Positions 32,868 through 44,943 of a stretch of 64,000 bases of DNA are shown here, piece by piece. Numbering within the stretch: position 1 is the stretch's first letter; every line of letters begins with the position of its first letter. Below the pieces are notes generated by a model that made no database searches, was not told the origin of the DNA, and was given only the letters and a program-made list of their open reading frames with translations. Where the stretch lies: positions 3,248,001 to 3,312,000 of the forward strand of contig NC_045147.1 of NCBI RefSeq assembly GCF_008831285.2, read 5' to 3'. A program made the translations under genes and the position numbers. Source of the DNA: Nymphaea colorata (taxonomy: Eukaryota; Streptophyta; Magnoliopsida; Nymphaeales; Nymphaeaceae).

Positions 32868-33812
32868 TCAAGATTGATTGATGAAGGAGACAATCTTCTC
32901 CATTAGATGCTTCGCCTTATTGGAGTGGGGAGCGAAGAAGTGGAAGGCATGGTTCTCTCCCTCAGTTTCCACAATCTCCGCAGCGCCACGCCATCCTCGC
33001 CGAACCAGCACCTCGTAGTACAAGCGACCGACGTTTCTCATCTTGTCCTTCTCGGCCACGCACACCAACACGCGGTCGCAAGCCAGCCGGTCAATTTCCG
33101 GCGCGCTTTGCGCCATGAAGTTGATAATGGGATCGTCCGGCAACGTGGTAGTCGGGCAGACGACCCTCCACAGCGGCTCGTCCTCCAACTTCGCTTCCGG
33201 CTCCGAGAAAGCCGGGTGCACCAGCACGAGCCCCACGAACCTCACCGGCAAGCCGCCCGCAGGCAGGGGCCCGAACGCTGGGGCGCCGCTAGCTGCCATC
33301 GCCATGTGGTGCGCGTGATTGGCTCCGGCACTCTCCCCGGCAAGGAAAAGCCGGTGGAAGTCGCCGTGCTCCGCTAGCCATGGCTCGGCTTCAGGCCCCG
33401 CTTCGGCTTGGCGCACTACCCACTGGAGGGCAGTCCAAGAGTCGTAGTGGCCGGCAGGGACGGGGTGCTCCGGTGCGAGGCGGTACTCGACGGACACGCC
33501 GACGGCTCGGGCCTCCGCAACAAGGGAGGCCACGTAAGGGTGGTGGCTCGAAAAGGCGGAGCCAATGCAGAAACCGCCACCGTGGAAGTAGACGACGATA
33601 GGGAGCTTGCCACTGGGCAGCGGATCAGGGAGGTAAAGGCGGACGGAGACGCCAGTTTCCGGGGCGATGACGACATCTTTGGAGGTGGCGCCGGCTTCAG
33701 GGTGGTGGCCGGAAGGGATGAATCCGATGGCTATGTATCGCTCGACAGTGCCGTCCTTGTAGACACGAAAGAAGGGAGGGTGCTCGGCCTCTATCTCCTT
33801 GCAAGGCTCCAT
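32868..33812 (-). CDS. CXE3, plant carboxylesterase
   Basis: 314 residues, intronless. ATG at 33812 (MEPCKEIEAEHPPF). Motifs: RVYKDGTVER 16-25; HGGG 77-80 followed by FCIGSAF; YRLAPEHPVP 110-119; elbow GESAG with Ser161; Asp255 in AEKD; His288 in GENHAFH. Triad complete, so a soluble alpha/beta-hydrolase acting on small esters is likely. Ends FINQS, the usual family end. Closest in the window to CXE2, and 1.5 kb from it in the same orientation, consistent with recent tandem duplication. No convincing TATA box; a CT-rich leader precedes the ATG. Confidence 0.95.
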   Translation of the reverse strand: MEPCKEIEAEHPPFFRVYKDGTVERYIAIGFIPSGHHPEAGATSKDVVIAPETGVSVRLYLPDPLPSGKLPIVVYFHGGGFCIGSAFSSHHPYVASLVAEARAVGVSVEYRLAPEHPVPAGHYDSWTALQWVVRQAEAGPEAEPWLAEHGDFHRLFLAGESAGANHAHHMAMAASGAPAFGPLPAGGLPVRFVGLVLVHPAFSEPEAKLEDEPLWRVVCPTTTLPDDPIINFMAQSAPEIDRLACDRVLVCVAEKDKMRNVGRLYYEVLVRRGWRGAAEIVETEGENHAFHFFAPHSNKAKHLMEKIVSFINQS

Positions 33813-35007
33813 CTCTCTCCCTCTTTCCCTCCCTCCCTCAACTCAGCAGCACCATTTCGTAAGCGGAGAAAGTATGGGCCAAGGTCCACATGATGTGTTA
33901 GGTCCACCGTCTTTTCTCAAGCCTGTCAGTCAAACTTAGCCGTTATTCAAAGAGCCTGTCAAGCAGAGAAACTTAGCCGTTATTCAAAGAGCCTGTCAAG
34001 CAGAGAGAGAGAGAGAGAGAATTAAATTTAGAGAGAGAAAAAAGCATTGATATTTTATAATTTTGACTGATTATTACATGTATGAGTATTAAATAATTTG
34101 AAAATATGATAGTTCTAAGAAAAAATGGTTAGATTAAGTTAACCGTTATTTGGTAGAAAAAGAGAGTGCAATTTCTACAAGGTAGATAGAAAATGACTTC
34201 AAGTCACGTTGCACCAACCATTCAAAAACAAATTACCAACCCTCTCTCCTGCACCAGAACGTAATGCATCCGACACCCCAAATTAAAGGACTCTTGTAGC
34301 ACATGAGAACAATTAAATGTCGTATGAAAAACTGTAAGAAGTTATAACTATATTGAAAATAATGTAACACTAAAAGCTACTTTTATGTGTCAAGTTGTAA
34401 ATCAACTCAAATAAACGTACCACTGAAGATGGTAAGTCCCAGCCCACTCATTTTGCAAATTTTAGATCAAACAATCAAACGCTGGACATAATCACAATAG
34501 ATTCGCTAGAACAACAACTTTGTGTCCTTAGCATGTGCTCTAAAAATATATAAATGTTTTAACACAATGTTCTTTGTATCAAATGCCTTTGTGGCCAAAA
34601 TGAGTAGATTCTTAGTCCCTTTCATACTGCCCTTAAATAAAACCTCATTTCCATATGAACAAATCTAGTTTTTCATTGTCGCCAACATCATGCAGCAAGC
34701 AAGATTCGAGTCTTGGATGCATATATGGGAGGGCATGGGGGGTTTTTACATAAAAAAAGGTGGTTTCCTCCAAGTAAACATTAAAGAAAAAAGGTCGCTC
34801 TTAGCCTACAAAAATATGCTAAAAGAAAAGCTTTTTGGTGAAGGTTGTGTATATACGAAGTAAATACCGAAAATCTGTTCAGAAATCCATGTCGTGACTT
34901 CCTGACCTAGGCTAACTTGTCGAATTCGTCCACAAATTCCAAACCAATTTCTCAAATGGGTTCTTTTAATGCCCTCTAAATTAATCCGATTAAATTTTTA
35001 AAATGAG
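33813..35007. other. CXE3 upstream region
   Basis: CT-rich leader, then a perfect 37-bp tandem duplication at 33932-34005 and a (GA)n run. The remainder is AT-rich without features. Confidence 0.5.
33932..34005. repeat. perfect 37-bp tandem duplication
   Basis: aaacttagccgttattcaaa... occurs at 33932-33968 and again at 33969-34005 with no difference, about 120 bases upstream of the CXE3 ATG. Confidence 0.95.
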
Positions 35008-35010
35008 TAA

Positions 35011-35220
35011 GGGGTTGTTTTGTGTATCTAGAATTATGAAATTTTAGAATCAAATGCTTCAATTTTTTAAAAATTATAATTATTAAATAGATGGGGTATT
35101 TTGTTTCTCGAATTAGGAAACTGAAACCTGAAATTTTGAGTCCAATATTCCAGTTTGAGGAGGAACTGTGCTTATGAAATTTTCATTATTGAATCAAAGT
35201 TCCAAACCATCAAGCAGCCC
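35011..35220. mobile_element. Tourist-like (PIF/Harbinger) MITE
   Basis: 210 bp between TAA trinucleotides (35008-35010 and 35221-35223). Ends ggggttgtttt and, on the complement of the right end, gggctgcttgatgg; both resemble Tourist termini. No coding capacity. 28255-28440 looks like a relative. Confidence 0.6.
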
Positions 35221-35223
35221 TAA

Positions 35224-36598
35224 TATAATGATTATGTACCAATTTATGGATTAAAATGGTTTAGAACAATATCATACACCCAAAACTTAAATTTCGAACC
35301 AAAATTTAATTAACAATAAATATGGTATAGATTGGAAAACCTTATTCACTATATGAAGAGTATGGTGTTCTTCAAAGCTCTACAAACATATTCTCCAAGA
35401 ACATAATGTTCTTTGTAATGAACACCCTCTATAGCTATGAGAATTGAAAACCAAACCCAGTCAAAAGACTAGGTTCCGACCTAGGCTGACTTGTCGAATT
35501 CATCAATAAATTCCAACCAATCTTTCTCAAACATGGCCAATTAAGACCGATCAAACTAAACTTAAAGTTGGGAACAAGATAATATAAGGGGAATTTATGA
35601 ATTTATAGCTATATAATGGTTAATTGTAGACATTACCACACAATCAAACCTCGAACCTTGATTCGAAGTTGAATTATCAAACCACAATCCCGAAGTAAAT
35701 TAAAATGCTCCAACTTGGATCTGCTCCAGTTTGCAAAACCTATATGCATCAATTAGAGTACTCGTGCTCGGCACATACTCAACATTGATCCGTCTTCCGT
35801 ATTTGGAAAAAATTAATTGTCCTTAATAAAATTCATTGGTAATGGGATTATTGACAGCGTCACTGGGTGCGTAGAAGGTGCTTAGTCGATTTGATTTTCA
35901 TAAGTTTTATCATCTTCCACCATAAATAGTAAGATCACAGGTGGATCACAGATATATTGTACTCCAAACAAGTTTTCATACAATATTCAGAATTATTTTT
36001 CTTTAAGTGTTAGTTGTTAATCTCCTACTCAACTCTCACCAGACCTGGAAAACCTCGAAAAGATAGAACAAAAAAAAAGTTTCGAAACTTTCGTTTAACA
36101 AGTGTCACCATCGTCAATGACTACACTGCAGATCCTTGTTCCATGGAGTTCCGCCATGCACGCCGGAGAAACTTCTTTAATGTTCTGAAGACATTCTCCT
36201 TGAAAATGGGTTTTAGTTCTCAATTGATAAAATCTTAGTTTTCCCAGTCCCCAATGAATTTCAGTTTTTTACAGCAAAGTTAAAAAGTATATAAACATCA
36301 AATGGGAGGCACAAAAAGTAAGGTAGTGCACAGGAAACTTTGTTTGTTATTAGACATGATGCTATGGAGACCAAACCATTCCATGCCCAAAAAAGAAAAC
36401 AGGAACAAGAAAGAAGAAGATCAGTTCCTCAAGAGAAGAATTCAAAGACGAAACACAAAATTATTCAATTCTGACACTCATGATAAGAACCAACACATGC
36501 ATTACAAAGCAACAATTCTGAAATGCAGAGTTCAGAGAATAATTGGGGCGAGAGACCATCGAGGAAGATGATCTCTGTTCCTTTCGTCTCCGTCCCTT
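35224..36598. other. intergenic and CXE4 3' flank
   Basis: AT-rich. gacctaggctnacttgtcgaatt occurs at 34904 and again at 35479, an older duplication. Frames at 36014-36238 and 36302-36571 have no recognisable domain. Confidence 0.5.
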
Positions 36599-37585
36599 TC
36601 AGTCGCGGTTTATGAAGGCGACGACGCGGTTCATGAGGGATTTGGCGTTGTCGCAGGTGGGCTTCATCAGATGGAAGACGTGGTCCTCATCGTCGTGCTG
36701 CTCGAACTCCACCACACCCTCCCACCCGCCCCTTCCGAGCAGCTCGTTGTACAGCCGCGCCCTGTCGCCCAAGTAGTCCACGCCGGCGGCGAATATCAGG
36801 ACGCGCCGGCAGCGGAGCTGCGAAAGTTCCGGCGCGCTGTCGGCCAAGAGGTGAACGAGCGGGTCGTCTGTCCCCGCGGCCGCCCCCGGGCAGGTGACGC
36901 GCCACAGCGCCGCCGATTCCTCCCTCTGCTTCGTCACGAACTCGTCGTCGACTGGCGTCCAGCCGGCGAAGTAAGGGTGGAACAGGATAAGGCCGGTGAT
37001 GCTCATGGGGAGGTTGTCGGCGGGAAGCGGGCCGATGACTGGGCAGCCGCTGGCGGCCATCGCAAGGTGGTGGGCGATGTTCCCGCCGGCGCTATCGCCG
37101 CCGAGGAAGATCTGGTCGAAGTCGCCGTGGTCTGCGAGCCAGGGCTCGCAGTGCGGCCCGCCGGAAGCCTGGCGAGCCACCCACTGGAGGGCAGCCCAAG
37201 AATCGAGGTGGGGAGTGGGTACGGGGTGCTCCGGCGCGAGGCGGTAGTCGACCGAGACGCCGATAACGCCAGCCTGCGCGGTGATGGCATTGAGAAAGGA
37301 GGTGTAGATGTCGGAGCGGGCGGACTCGATGCAGAAGCCGCCGCCGTGGATGTAGAAGAGGATGGGGAGCTTCTTACCAGGGGGAGGCGGTGGATGGGGG
37401 CGGAAAAGGCGTACGCACACGCCGGTTTCCGGCGAAATGACAACGTCCTTGGAGGCTACACCGCCGGAGTCCGGGTGTGGGGAGGGAGGGACGATCTTGG
37501 GAACGTGGATCTTCTCCACGCGGCCGTCCTTGTACACGCGAAGGAAGGGGAAGAGCTCGATGTCAATCTCCTTGGAGGCTTCCAT
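36599..37585 (-). CDS. CXE4, plant carboxylesterase
   Basis: 328 residues, intronless. The start is the ATG at 37585 (MEASKEIDIELFPF); the open frame extends upstream only to a TTG. Motifs: RVYKDGRVEK 16-25; HGGG 80-83 then FCIESAR; YRLAPEHPVP 114-123; elbow GDSAG with Ser165; Asp270 in the context AGVDYL rather than AEKDxL; His302 in DDEDHVFH. Triad complete. About ten extra residues follow HPYFAGW near 204-230, as in CXE5. The two also share SARS/SSRS after the oxyanion loop, so they form a subgroup. A proline run (PPPPPG, 65-70) precedes the core. Substrate unknown. Confidence 0.95.
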   Translation of the reverse strand: MEASKEIDIELFPFLRVYKDGRVEKIHVPKIVPPSPHPDSGGVASKDVVISPETGVCVRLFRPHPPPPPGKKLPILFYIHGGGFCIESARSDIYTSFLNAITAQAGVIGVSVDYRLAPEHPVPTPHLDSWAALQWVARQASGGPHCEPWLADHGDFDQIFLGGDSAGGNIAHHLAMAASGCPVIGPLPADNLPMSITGLILFHPYFAGWTPVDDEFVTKQREESAALWRVTCPGAAAGTDDPLVHLLADSAPELSQLRCRRVLIFAAGVDYLGDRARLYNELLGRGGWEGVVEFEQHDDEDHVFHLMKPTCDNAKSLMNRVVAFINRD

Positions 37586-38086
37586 CTTCTCCGTCGCTCT
37601 TGAAACTCGACAGAGAGAGAGGGCGGTATTGTTCAATCCTTTTCTTGTCCATACTGGTTCATCTTGTTAAGATTCCCTGATTTCGGGTCGGGTTTAGGCT
37701 CAAACCAACCAAATTTGAAATTGAACTTGGATTTAGAAACATGGGTCGAACAGTTGGTTTGAGTTTGGATCGGAATTTAACCAGTTTAATTAACAACCGA
37801 TTTTTACATGTAAAGTGACGTCCATATGAATTTCTCAATTCACGTTCGCATCCGGGTTTAAATGTAAAAATGAATCTCCGAAACCAATAGAGTTCTGTTA
37901 ATGATCTTTAACTACTTTACCAAACATTACAACTGATTGAACTGGTAGGTGAGTTGCCATTTGGTTGAGGTCACTTTTCGCCCGTGGTTAGACTTGTTGG
38001 TAGGGTCGATGGGACTCATATGTTCCAAGAGAGAGAGAGCTCAAAAAAAGCAGAAGTACAATTATAAAAAGAATTAACAACTTATG

Positions 38087-38131
<45 letters not shown>

Positions 38132-38440
38132 CAATGGTGACTGATAGTTAAGTTGTTTATTCACGAGGACTGTCGTGATCAACGGTTGAGAGAAAAATAA
38201 GAAGAAAATTATATTAACTAAAAAGCACATTTTATATCTTGTTTTTTCTCAACCGTTCATCATGGTATATATATCACTTGGTATTCAAGTGATAGTTGAA
38301 GAGTTACGTGAACACCTAATTAGCTTAAAAACCGGGCTAAAAGGGTCTGTCCTCTGAAATTATTAAAATGTTTTGAGTCTCATTCACATTGTTGGGGACG
38401 AAAATGTTTTGAGTACTTCATGGTTTGAGTGCTACATGGT
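37586..38440. other. CXE4 upstream region
   Basis: Short GA-rich leader, no clear TATA box. Then AT-rich DNA with a (TA)n run at 38090-38127. Confidence 0.45.
38090..38127. repeat. (TA)n microsatellite
   Basis: About 19 TA units. The flank ggttgagagaaaaataagaagaaa resembles the flank of the run at 13208. Confidence 0.95.
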
Positions 38441-39075
38441 TTGAAGCATTAGAAAAGCTGATCAAAAGGTGAACATATGGATGCAGTGCAAAATCTTAAG
38501 CAATTACATTGCACCCAAGTTCACACTCAAGACTATATGTTTCGAATACTAAAATATATGTTCTATTAAACAAAACTTCTTTTCATTTGTATAGTTTTCT
38601 AATTCATATGGTAAACGTTGTCAAGTCACAATATAAAAAAATGCTGAATGCTTGGAACTTGGAGGCAGGAAAGCTCCCTTTGCTTTTCTTGTGTTGTGGG
38701 GTAAGTTGGGGTTTAAAATGGCATGAAATAATGGAATGGCTCACTTCACTTTTTGTGCCACTCATGTTGGCCCTTTGGAAGACACACCTTTCATTTGGAG
38801 TACCAATTATCCCTACATTCTCAAGTGGCAAGGGGCAAAGAGAAACCTAACATGTCCGCCTACATCCTTTACATTTTCTATGCTTGTTCTACGTTTTACT
38901 CGAATGAGTGATCATAGTGGTCTGAAATTGAGGAAGGGACTCACCAAGTAGTAAGGTAGCCGACACAGGACTCATGACTACTGATCTATCTAGTAAATGA
39001 CAGTACTAAGCTCATAAATGTGACATCTCCGCTATATGATCTAGGAGCGCTAAGTACAAGGAGAATCATAAATTA
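38441..39075 (+). repeat. segmental duplication, copy 1
   Basis: Matches 40275-41090 in order and orientation: ttgaagcattagaaaagc..., gttcacactcaagac, ggtttaaaatggca, catttggagtacca, gagaaacctaa, then tatgatctag. Non-coding as far as I can see. Confidence 0.8.
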
Positions 39076-39225
39076 ACAAAGATATCCCCAACAGCCCCGA
39101 CCTCTGAAATATACCCATCAACTAAAGTGTCTCATTGCCATCCTTTGCAATGGAGAAGAATGAGAATGAAACTGAAGATTGGGCTCTCACCTGTCCGCCA
39201 ATCCGGCCAACAACACTCTGCTAGG

Positions 39226-39420
39226 GCGGAGCCACATGGTGGCAGTTGTGGGCAGTTGCCCACACCGGCCTCACAAAATTAGTTTAATATATATGTTAAT
39301 TTTTTGATATATTTGATTGTTATAAATATAAGTACCCCAATTAAAGGTGTTGAATAAGTGCCCACTCAAATTACGCAAATCCAACATATGTCCTTGGGGC
39401 AGCTCCACATGTAGATTCTA
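39226..39420. repeat. decayed hAT-type MITE
   Basis: Starts agggcggagccacatggtgg with gtgggcagttgcccacacc nearby; ends ggggcagctccacatgtag. Same motif set as 28620-28860 and 54097-54272. No clean target duplication. Confidence 0.5.
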
Positions 39421-40274
39421 GCAAGGGCAATTAGACCAAGGCCTAAGCTCAAGTCTGCCGGCTTCTCTAAACATCTATCTTGATAGCAAAGTGCTTTGTC
39501 CCTGTTGAGACAACTTGCCCTGCTCAAAATGGCACTGACGTTTCACTCTCTATGCCTTTTTGTGGACAAGTTGGGCCATGATGTACATTTTCTCTCGACA
39601 AGTTGGACTTGCTTCCACGTATTCCCGCATTTACATGTCACAGGTAGCACACATTTGCGTCCTTTTCCTTGGGTGGCTGCTTCTTTTGTGGACAAATGGA
39701 TCCGTCCGTAGGTAATTGGTGCATCCATCAATCCATATAAATTTTATATACTTTTAACATGAATTCATCCCATATATGTTATTATATCAATAACATTAAT
39801 ATAATTCATATTAATATTTCATGCCAATAAGTTATGTTTCATGCTAGTAACTTATTGCGTCTTTATTTGTTTGTCCGAAATAAGAAAACCTGTAGTGCAC
39901 AAATTTTTGTGTGTCAGTATAATTAATAACTTGGTTACATGAACGTGATACAGTGAGGGCTAAAAGGAGTTGTCCTTTGGGGCTTTTTGAATCATTTTGA
40001 TTTTGAATTCATATTGGTTGTAGGCATGGCAAGTTAAGCCATCAGAGGCCTTGTCTGCGACACAGAAAGTGAAGCATGTGCTGGAAAGAAAATGATCAGT
40101 TCCACACAGAAGCTGGTCACATGCACAGGCCTGCCCACGATACAAAGGTGTACAGGCTTGTGTGCATGACACTTACCTTTAAAAGTGCACCAAGGGCATC
40201 CTAAAAGTGGGTCACATGTGAGGCATAAGAAGCTGCCTATGGTGCACCCCCTAGCCATCTCCCATTCTACACTG
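39421..40274. other. spacer between duplicated segments
   Basis: Nothing recognised. Short frames (39496-39731, 39960-40300) occur on both strands without recognisable domains. Confidence 0.45.
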
Positions 40275-41090
40275 TTTGAAGGTTTTAGAAAGCCCATCAA
40301 AAGGTGAAGTACATCTGGGTGTAGTGCACGTAGTGCAAAATCTTATGCATTTATACCGCATCCAGTTCACACTCAAGACGTATATTTGGAATCCTAAAAT
40401 GCATATTTATTTTAACTAATTAGATAAAGTGCTCTTTCATTTTGCATCTCTCTCAACAGGGTAAAATGTTGTAAAAATACTCGAACTAAGAGGTGCAAGA
40501 GGCTTTATTTGTCCTTGAGAGACATAGCATAGCTGGTCGGACTGGTCGTCCAATGAGAGCCTGATCATTAGTTCGATTCCTTTGAATGCTACTCATCTAG
40601 ACCACAAATGGTGGCAGTGCGACACTCTAGTTGATGCATGCATTATGCTTCCACCCAAGTCTAAAAGTGGGGTTCTTCTCATAGTTTCTGCTCACCCAAA
40701 AACATCCCTTTTGCTTTTCAAGTGAAGGTTGTGGGATGAGAGGGTTTAAAATGGCACCAAAATAATGGAAATTACTGATCACTTCACTTTTTTTGGCCAC
40801 TCTCGCTCGCCATTTGGAAGACATACCTTTCATTTGGAGTACCAACATCCCCACACCCTTTTAAGTGGTAAGAGAAACCTAATTTGTTCACCTACCTCCT
40901 TTCACTTTTCTCCCATATTCTAGCTAGTTCACTACTCTGAAAAGGAAGGACGGGAGTTACCAAGAAGCAAGCCATCTAAAACAGGATTTAAAGCTGTTGA
41001 TCTAGCAATTGTAAGAAGTGAGTTAAAAACATGTTACCTCCCTACTGCATGATCTAGAACATCTAAGTAAATTATGAGTGACAAATTAGT
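40275..41090 (+). repeat. segmental duplication, copy 2
   Basis: Second copy of 38441-39075, diverged by many substitutions and with roughly 200 extra bases near 40450-40690. Confidence 0.8.
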
Positions 41091-42150
41091 GGAATACATA
41101 CATACATACATGTATGCATATATCTATATATATATTGTTGTTATGGAGACTTTCACAAGGGGAATCCAGTAAGAGCAGGAGAGGAAACAAAAAGGATCTT
41201 TTCCTTTTACATGTGGGCCTTGGTTCTCTTTTTTACACACTTAAAAGTTGGGCATTGCTAGGTAGGACCCAATACTGAAAATTACCAGCTTCAAGAATGT
41301 GTATTTATGGTTCAGTCTATAGATCAAAGCATCCCCTTGCATTTTCTGTTGGTCGCCTTTTGAAATGTTCAACCTTATTGGAAGGTGGCCTGTTAATTAA
41401 TCGATACGACATGAGTTGAAGGAAATCAATCACAAGAGTGTTTTTGGAGCGAGCAAGAGGCTAACAAACCATTGCCTAGAAAAAAAAGCTCAAAGGCTCC
41501 CCCATTCACCTTGTCTTTGGGGTTCTGGGCTGCGTCGATATCAGTGATGACAATGTTGCCTCCTTCACACAAGATATGATTAAGGCTTTCAATTTGGTGA
41601 AGCCACCGGTCATTGATTTGGACAAATCAATGGGAATTGAAAAAATAAATTTAAATTTTATTTTTTGGAAATATTAAATGAAAAATATTTAAAGATAACA
41701 AAAACAAGTAAATTAAACATTTATAAACATTGAAAACCGTCATTGTTGCGCTCTTGAATTGGACATGAAATTGAATGTAATTTGCAACCGATTGGATTTG
41801 ATCAGCCGATTGAATTCAACTGGGATTCACTCTTGCAAATCGGTGTGTTTTTTGTGAGAAGGTTGAGCAGCCTGCTTTGCTGAAACATATTGGAGATTAT
41901 TGGAGAGAACAGGTTTAACTACATTTGTTCATCTTGCCACGGCTTTCACCTGTTCTTAGGAACAGAGAAACAGCATATCCAAAGCATTTGGAAAGAGATC
42001 ACTGTATTTAAACAATAGTTCATATAACAGGTGTTCTAAGAACACCATTCAAGAGATATAAGATGTGATTATCACAACATCATTTCAGTTTATTGCAAAC
42101 GGGCAGAGGGCAGTTGGGGTTTCCTTCCTTTTCTTCCATCGAGCCAAGCC
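41091..42150. other. intergenic, nothing recognised
   Basis: AT-rich; short catacata/tatata run near 41098-41135. Confidence 0.5.
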
Positions 42151-42158
42151 ATTGGGAG

Positions 42159-42611
42159 TAGGGATGTCAATATTTCTGATTTGAATCGGACATCTGATCG
42201 AACCGATCCGAAAAAATCGGATACAGAACAAAATTTAATATCCGATTACGAAATTGAATCAGATTCAGATTTAATAAATGGCATCTGATTGGATTCGGAT
42301 ATACATAAATATCCGATCGGATTCGATACAGATTCAGATCAGATTCATTTTTAGACAAATATCCTATATCTAATGCTACTAAATTTTGAAAATTGGCAAA
42401 ATCTAGTTCAAAATTCAGATTCAGATTCAGATTCAGATTCAGATTCAGATTCAAATATAAATATAAAAATCAGATTCGGATCAGATTTAGATTTGGATAT
42501 GACTTTTTTTTATGCGAATTCAAATCAGAATTCGAATCCAAATATGTGAATATTCGAAAAATATATGATTAAGGATATATCCAAACCGAATCCAATCCGT
42601 TGACATCCCTA
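42159..42611. mobile_element. hAT-type MITE, copy 2 of the local family
   Basis: 453 bp with a perfect 12-bp terminal inverted repeat (tagggatgtcaa 42159-42170, ttgacatcccta 42600-42611). The 8-bp target duplication has one change (attgggag 42151-42158, gttgggag 42612-42619). The interior is an expanded cagatt array (42416-42452) and ggatcggatt motifs. Best preserved of four related copies. Confidence 0.85.
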
Positions 42612-42619
42612 GTTGGGAG

Positions 42620-44374
42620 CAAAAGGCGAAACTTCCACATTGAACCTCCAGTATCCTGATTTGTTTAAACATGAAATATTCACTAAAATTGTAGTCCTTT
42701 TTTTTTTCAAGAACTTGAAAAATCCACCCTTTGGAAAGGAAAAGAAGAAGGAAAAAAGAGTGTAGTTTATATTTGTATAATTATTGTTAGTACTTGGCAA
42801 TTTGAGGAGAGGTTGAAATTGTTCATCTTTCTTCATATCCCTTGGGTCCAAGGATGTTTTGGGGCATGGTCAGGAAGCAAGACATCCATCAGCTAGAATA
42901 AAGCACATTCACCATTGCAGTTCAAAAAAGTATTGTTCAAGGGAATTCAATTGACAACCAGACATATACCTGTGCATCGACTCAACCAGCGCTGCTACGC
43001 CCACTTGGGGCTATTGTTACTTACTTTATAAAAACAAAAAAACAAACAAACATGCAGACATCAAAGTTATTGCACTCAATAGCTGAAGACTTCTTTTTTT
43101 TTCCAATGAAATGATTATTGGATTATGATATGCACGGCTTTGGACTTGATATGAATCTTTCAAACAAGATCTTCAAACTTTAACTTGGTCAACAACCGGA
43201 TTTGGATTTGATGTACGGTTTAAAGTCTATTAATTAATTTGGATCATGCCGCTAGTCGATTTGGATCTGCTGGATATCCTGCTCTGTCGGGAGCTATATG
43301 CAAAAATTAAACTTCAGCAGGACATGTGCAAACACACCCTAATGGTTTTGTGTAATGAGGTTAGAATACTGATTTAAAAAAAAAAAAAAATCAGATAACA
43401 ATTATAATGAGTTGAGATTTTCACCAAATTTCAGTCTGATATTTCAGATTTGGATTAAGTTATAATGTTGCATTGCAAATGTAAACCTGATTAGCACTTC
43501 ATCTAAATTTCTTCACCGGATCTGATTCAATGGATCAGTGATCAGATGTATTTGACCCATTGACATCCCTAACCACTTCATATGAACATTAATGAGTTAG
43601 GTGGTACTTAAGCTTTTAAACTATTTTTATATTAAAAATAAAAAAAAAGGTCTAAATATTATTTTACTTATATGTAGGCCGATATGGGAGCCGAATCAAT
43701 AAATACATGCAGATTTACCTAATGCAACCCATGATGAAGGGAGTTTTAATTAGATATTTATTACAAACTTCGTTTTGGCCTATTTACATTAGAAGGAGAA
43801 GTACTCTCAAAATATTTATGGGTGATTTCATCCTCGGATTTAAGTTCAGATCCCCCCCTCACCCCAATCTTAAATCCGAAATTTTTCAATATAAAGTAAA
43901 ATAACGGTCTTAATTATGTGGATTTTATATCTGATCTAAGATCAGTAATTTGATGAATCATCGATTTTTGCATACCAGCAAAAACATGTCACACTAGACC
44001 CAAATCAGATCTAAGGATTTCAAATATAGAGTAGTCAAACGCTCCAATCTTGGAGCATATTCATGTGATAATCACAAAGTGTCTTGGTGCTAAACAGCCC
44101 ATTGAACAACCGTTTTCAGAAAAAGTATCATCTACAGTGAGTGTGGTGGAAGTACCCTTGATGCACCATGATCCTAATGTTTTATATTTAAAAAAAAATC
44201 AATAAACTTCTGAGCTTTCTTACATTTGAATCAAATAAAAAGATGTCTTTGTCATGGATAAAAGACAATCGTTCTCTACTTCTTGGAGTCTTCGTTCTAC
44301 TCCTTTATACACACACTACAATTTGGGCACAAACTCACAGATCAAATAAAAGAACTCAAACATGATAGGCATGT
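42620..44374. other. intergenic with MITE fragment
   Basis: No gene. 43553-43571 (ccattgacatccctaacc) is a right end of the hAT-type MITE family, preceded by about 150 bases of related cagattt/ggatc sequence; its left end is lost. Confidence 0.5.
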
Positions 44375-44766
44375 CAACGGGGCAGATTGGAATTGGATAT
44401 AATCTTAACTATATCTACTTTTTTGGATATTCACATACTTGAACTTGAATCAAATACAAATGAAGAATAGTCATATCTAAATCTGAATCCGAATCTAAAA
44501 TTTGCTTCACAACTTGAATCCGATCAGAATACAAATTTTTTACATTGATATCTGAATCCAAATTTTGAATAAAATCCAGCGATTTTCAAATGGTAAGACA
44601 ATTGGGTATAGGCTATTTATTTAAAATTAAATCCAATCAGATATTTATGTGTATCAAATTCTGAATCTGAATCCAATCAAATGCCATTTCTTAAGTTTGT
44701 TTCATATCCAATTTTTTTAAACGATTCAGTCCGTTATCTGATCCAAATCAGATTATTTACATCCAG
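44375..44766. mobile_element. hAT-type MITE, decayed copy 3
   Basis: Begins aggcatgtcaacgg and ends atttacatccag, both altered versions of the family ends; the same ctgaatccaatcagat-type interior. No intact target duplication. Confidence 0.6.
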
Positions 44767-44922
44767 AATACCAAGTTAACAAATTGCAACCATTCAAGAG
44801 AGCTAAACGTTCTTTATGGAAGAAGTTATACATCAAGCTCGATCCTTCATAGAGAAGTTTGGACGAGAAAGGAAAAAGACAAAGCACCAAAAAAAGGATC
44901 TTGACCTAAACGAAATTGGCGC

Positions 44923-44943
44923 ATATATATATATATATATATA
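44923..44943. repeat. (TA)n microsatellite
   Basis: About ten TA units. Confidence 0.9.
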
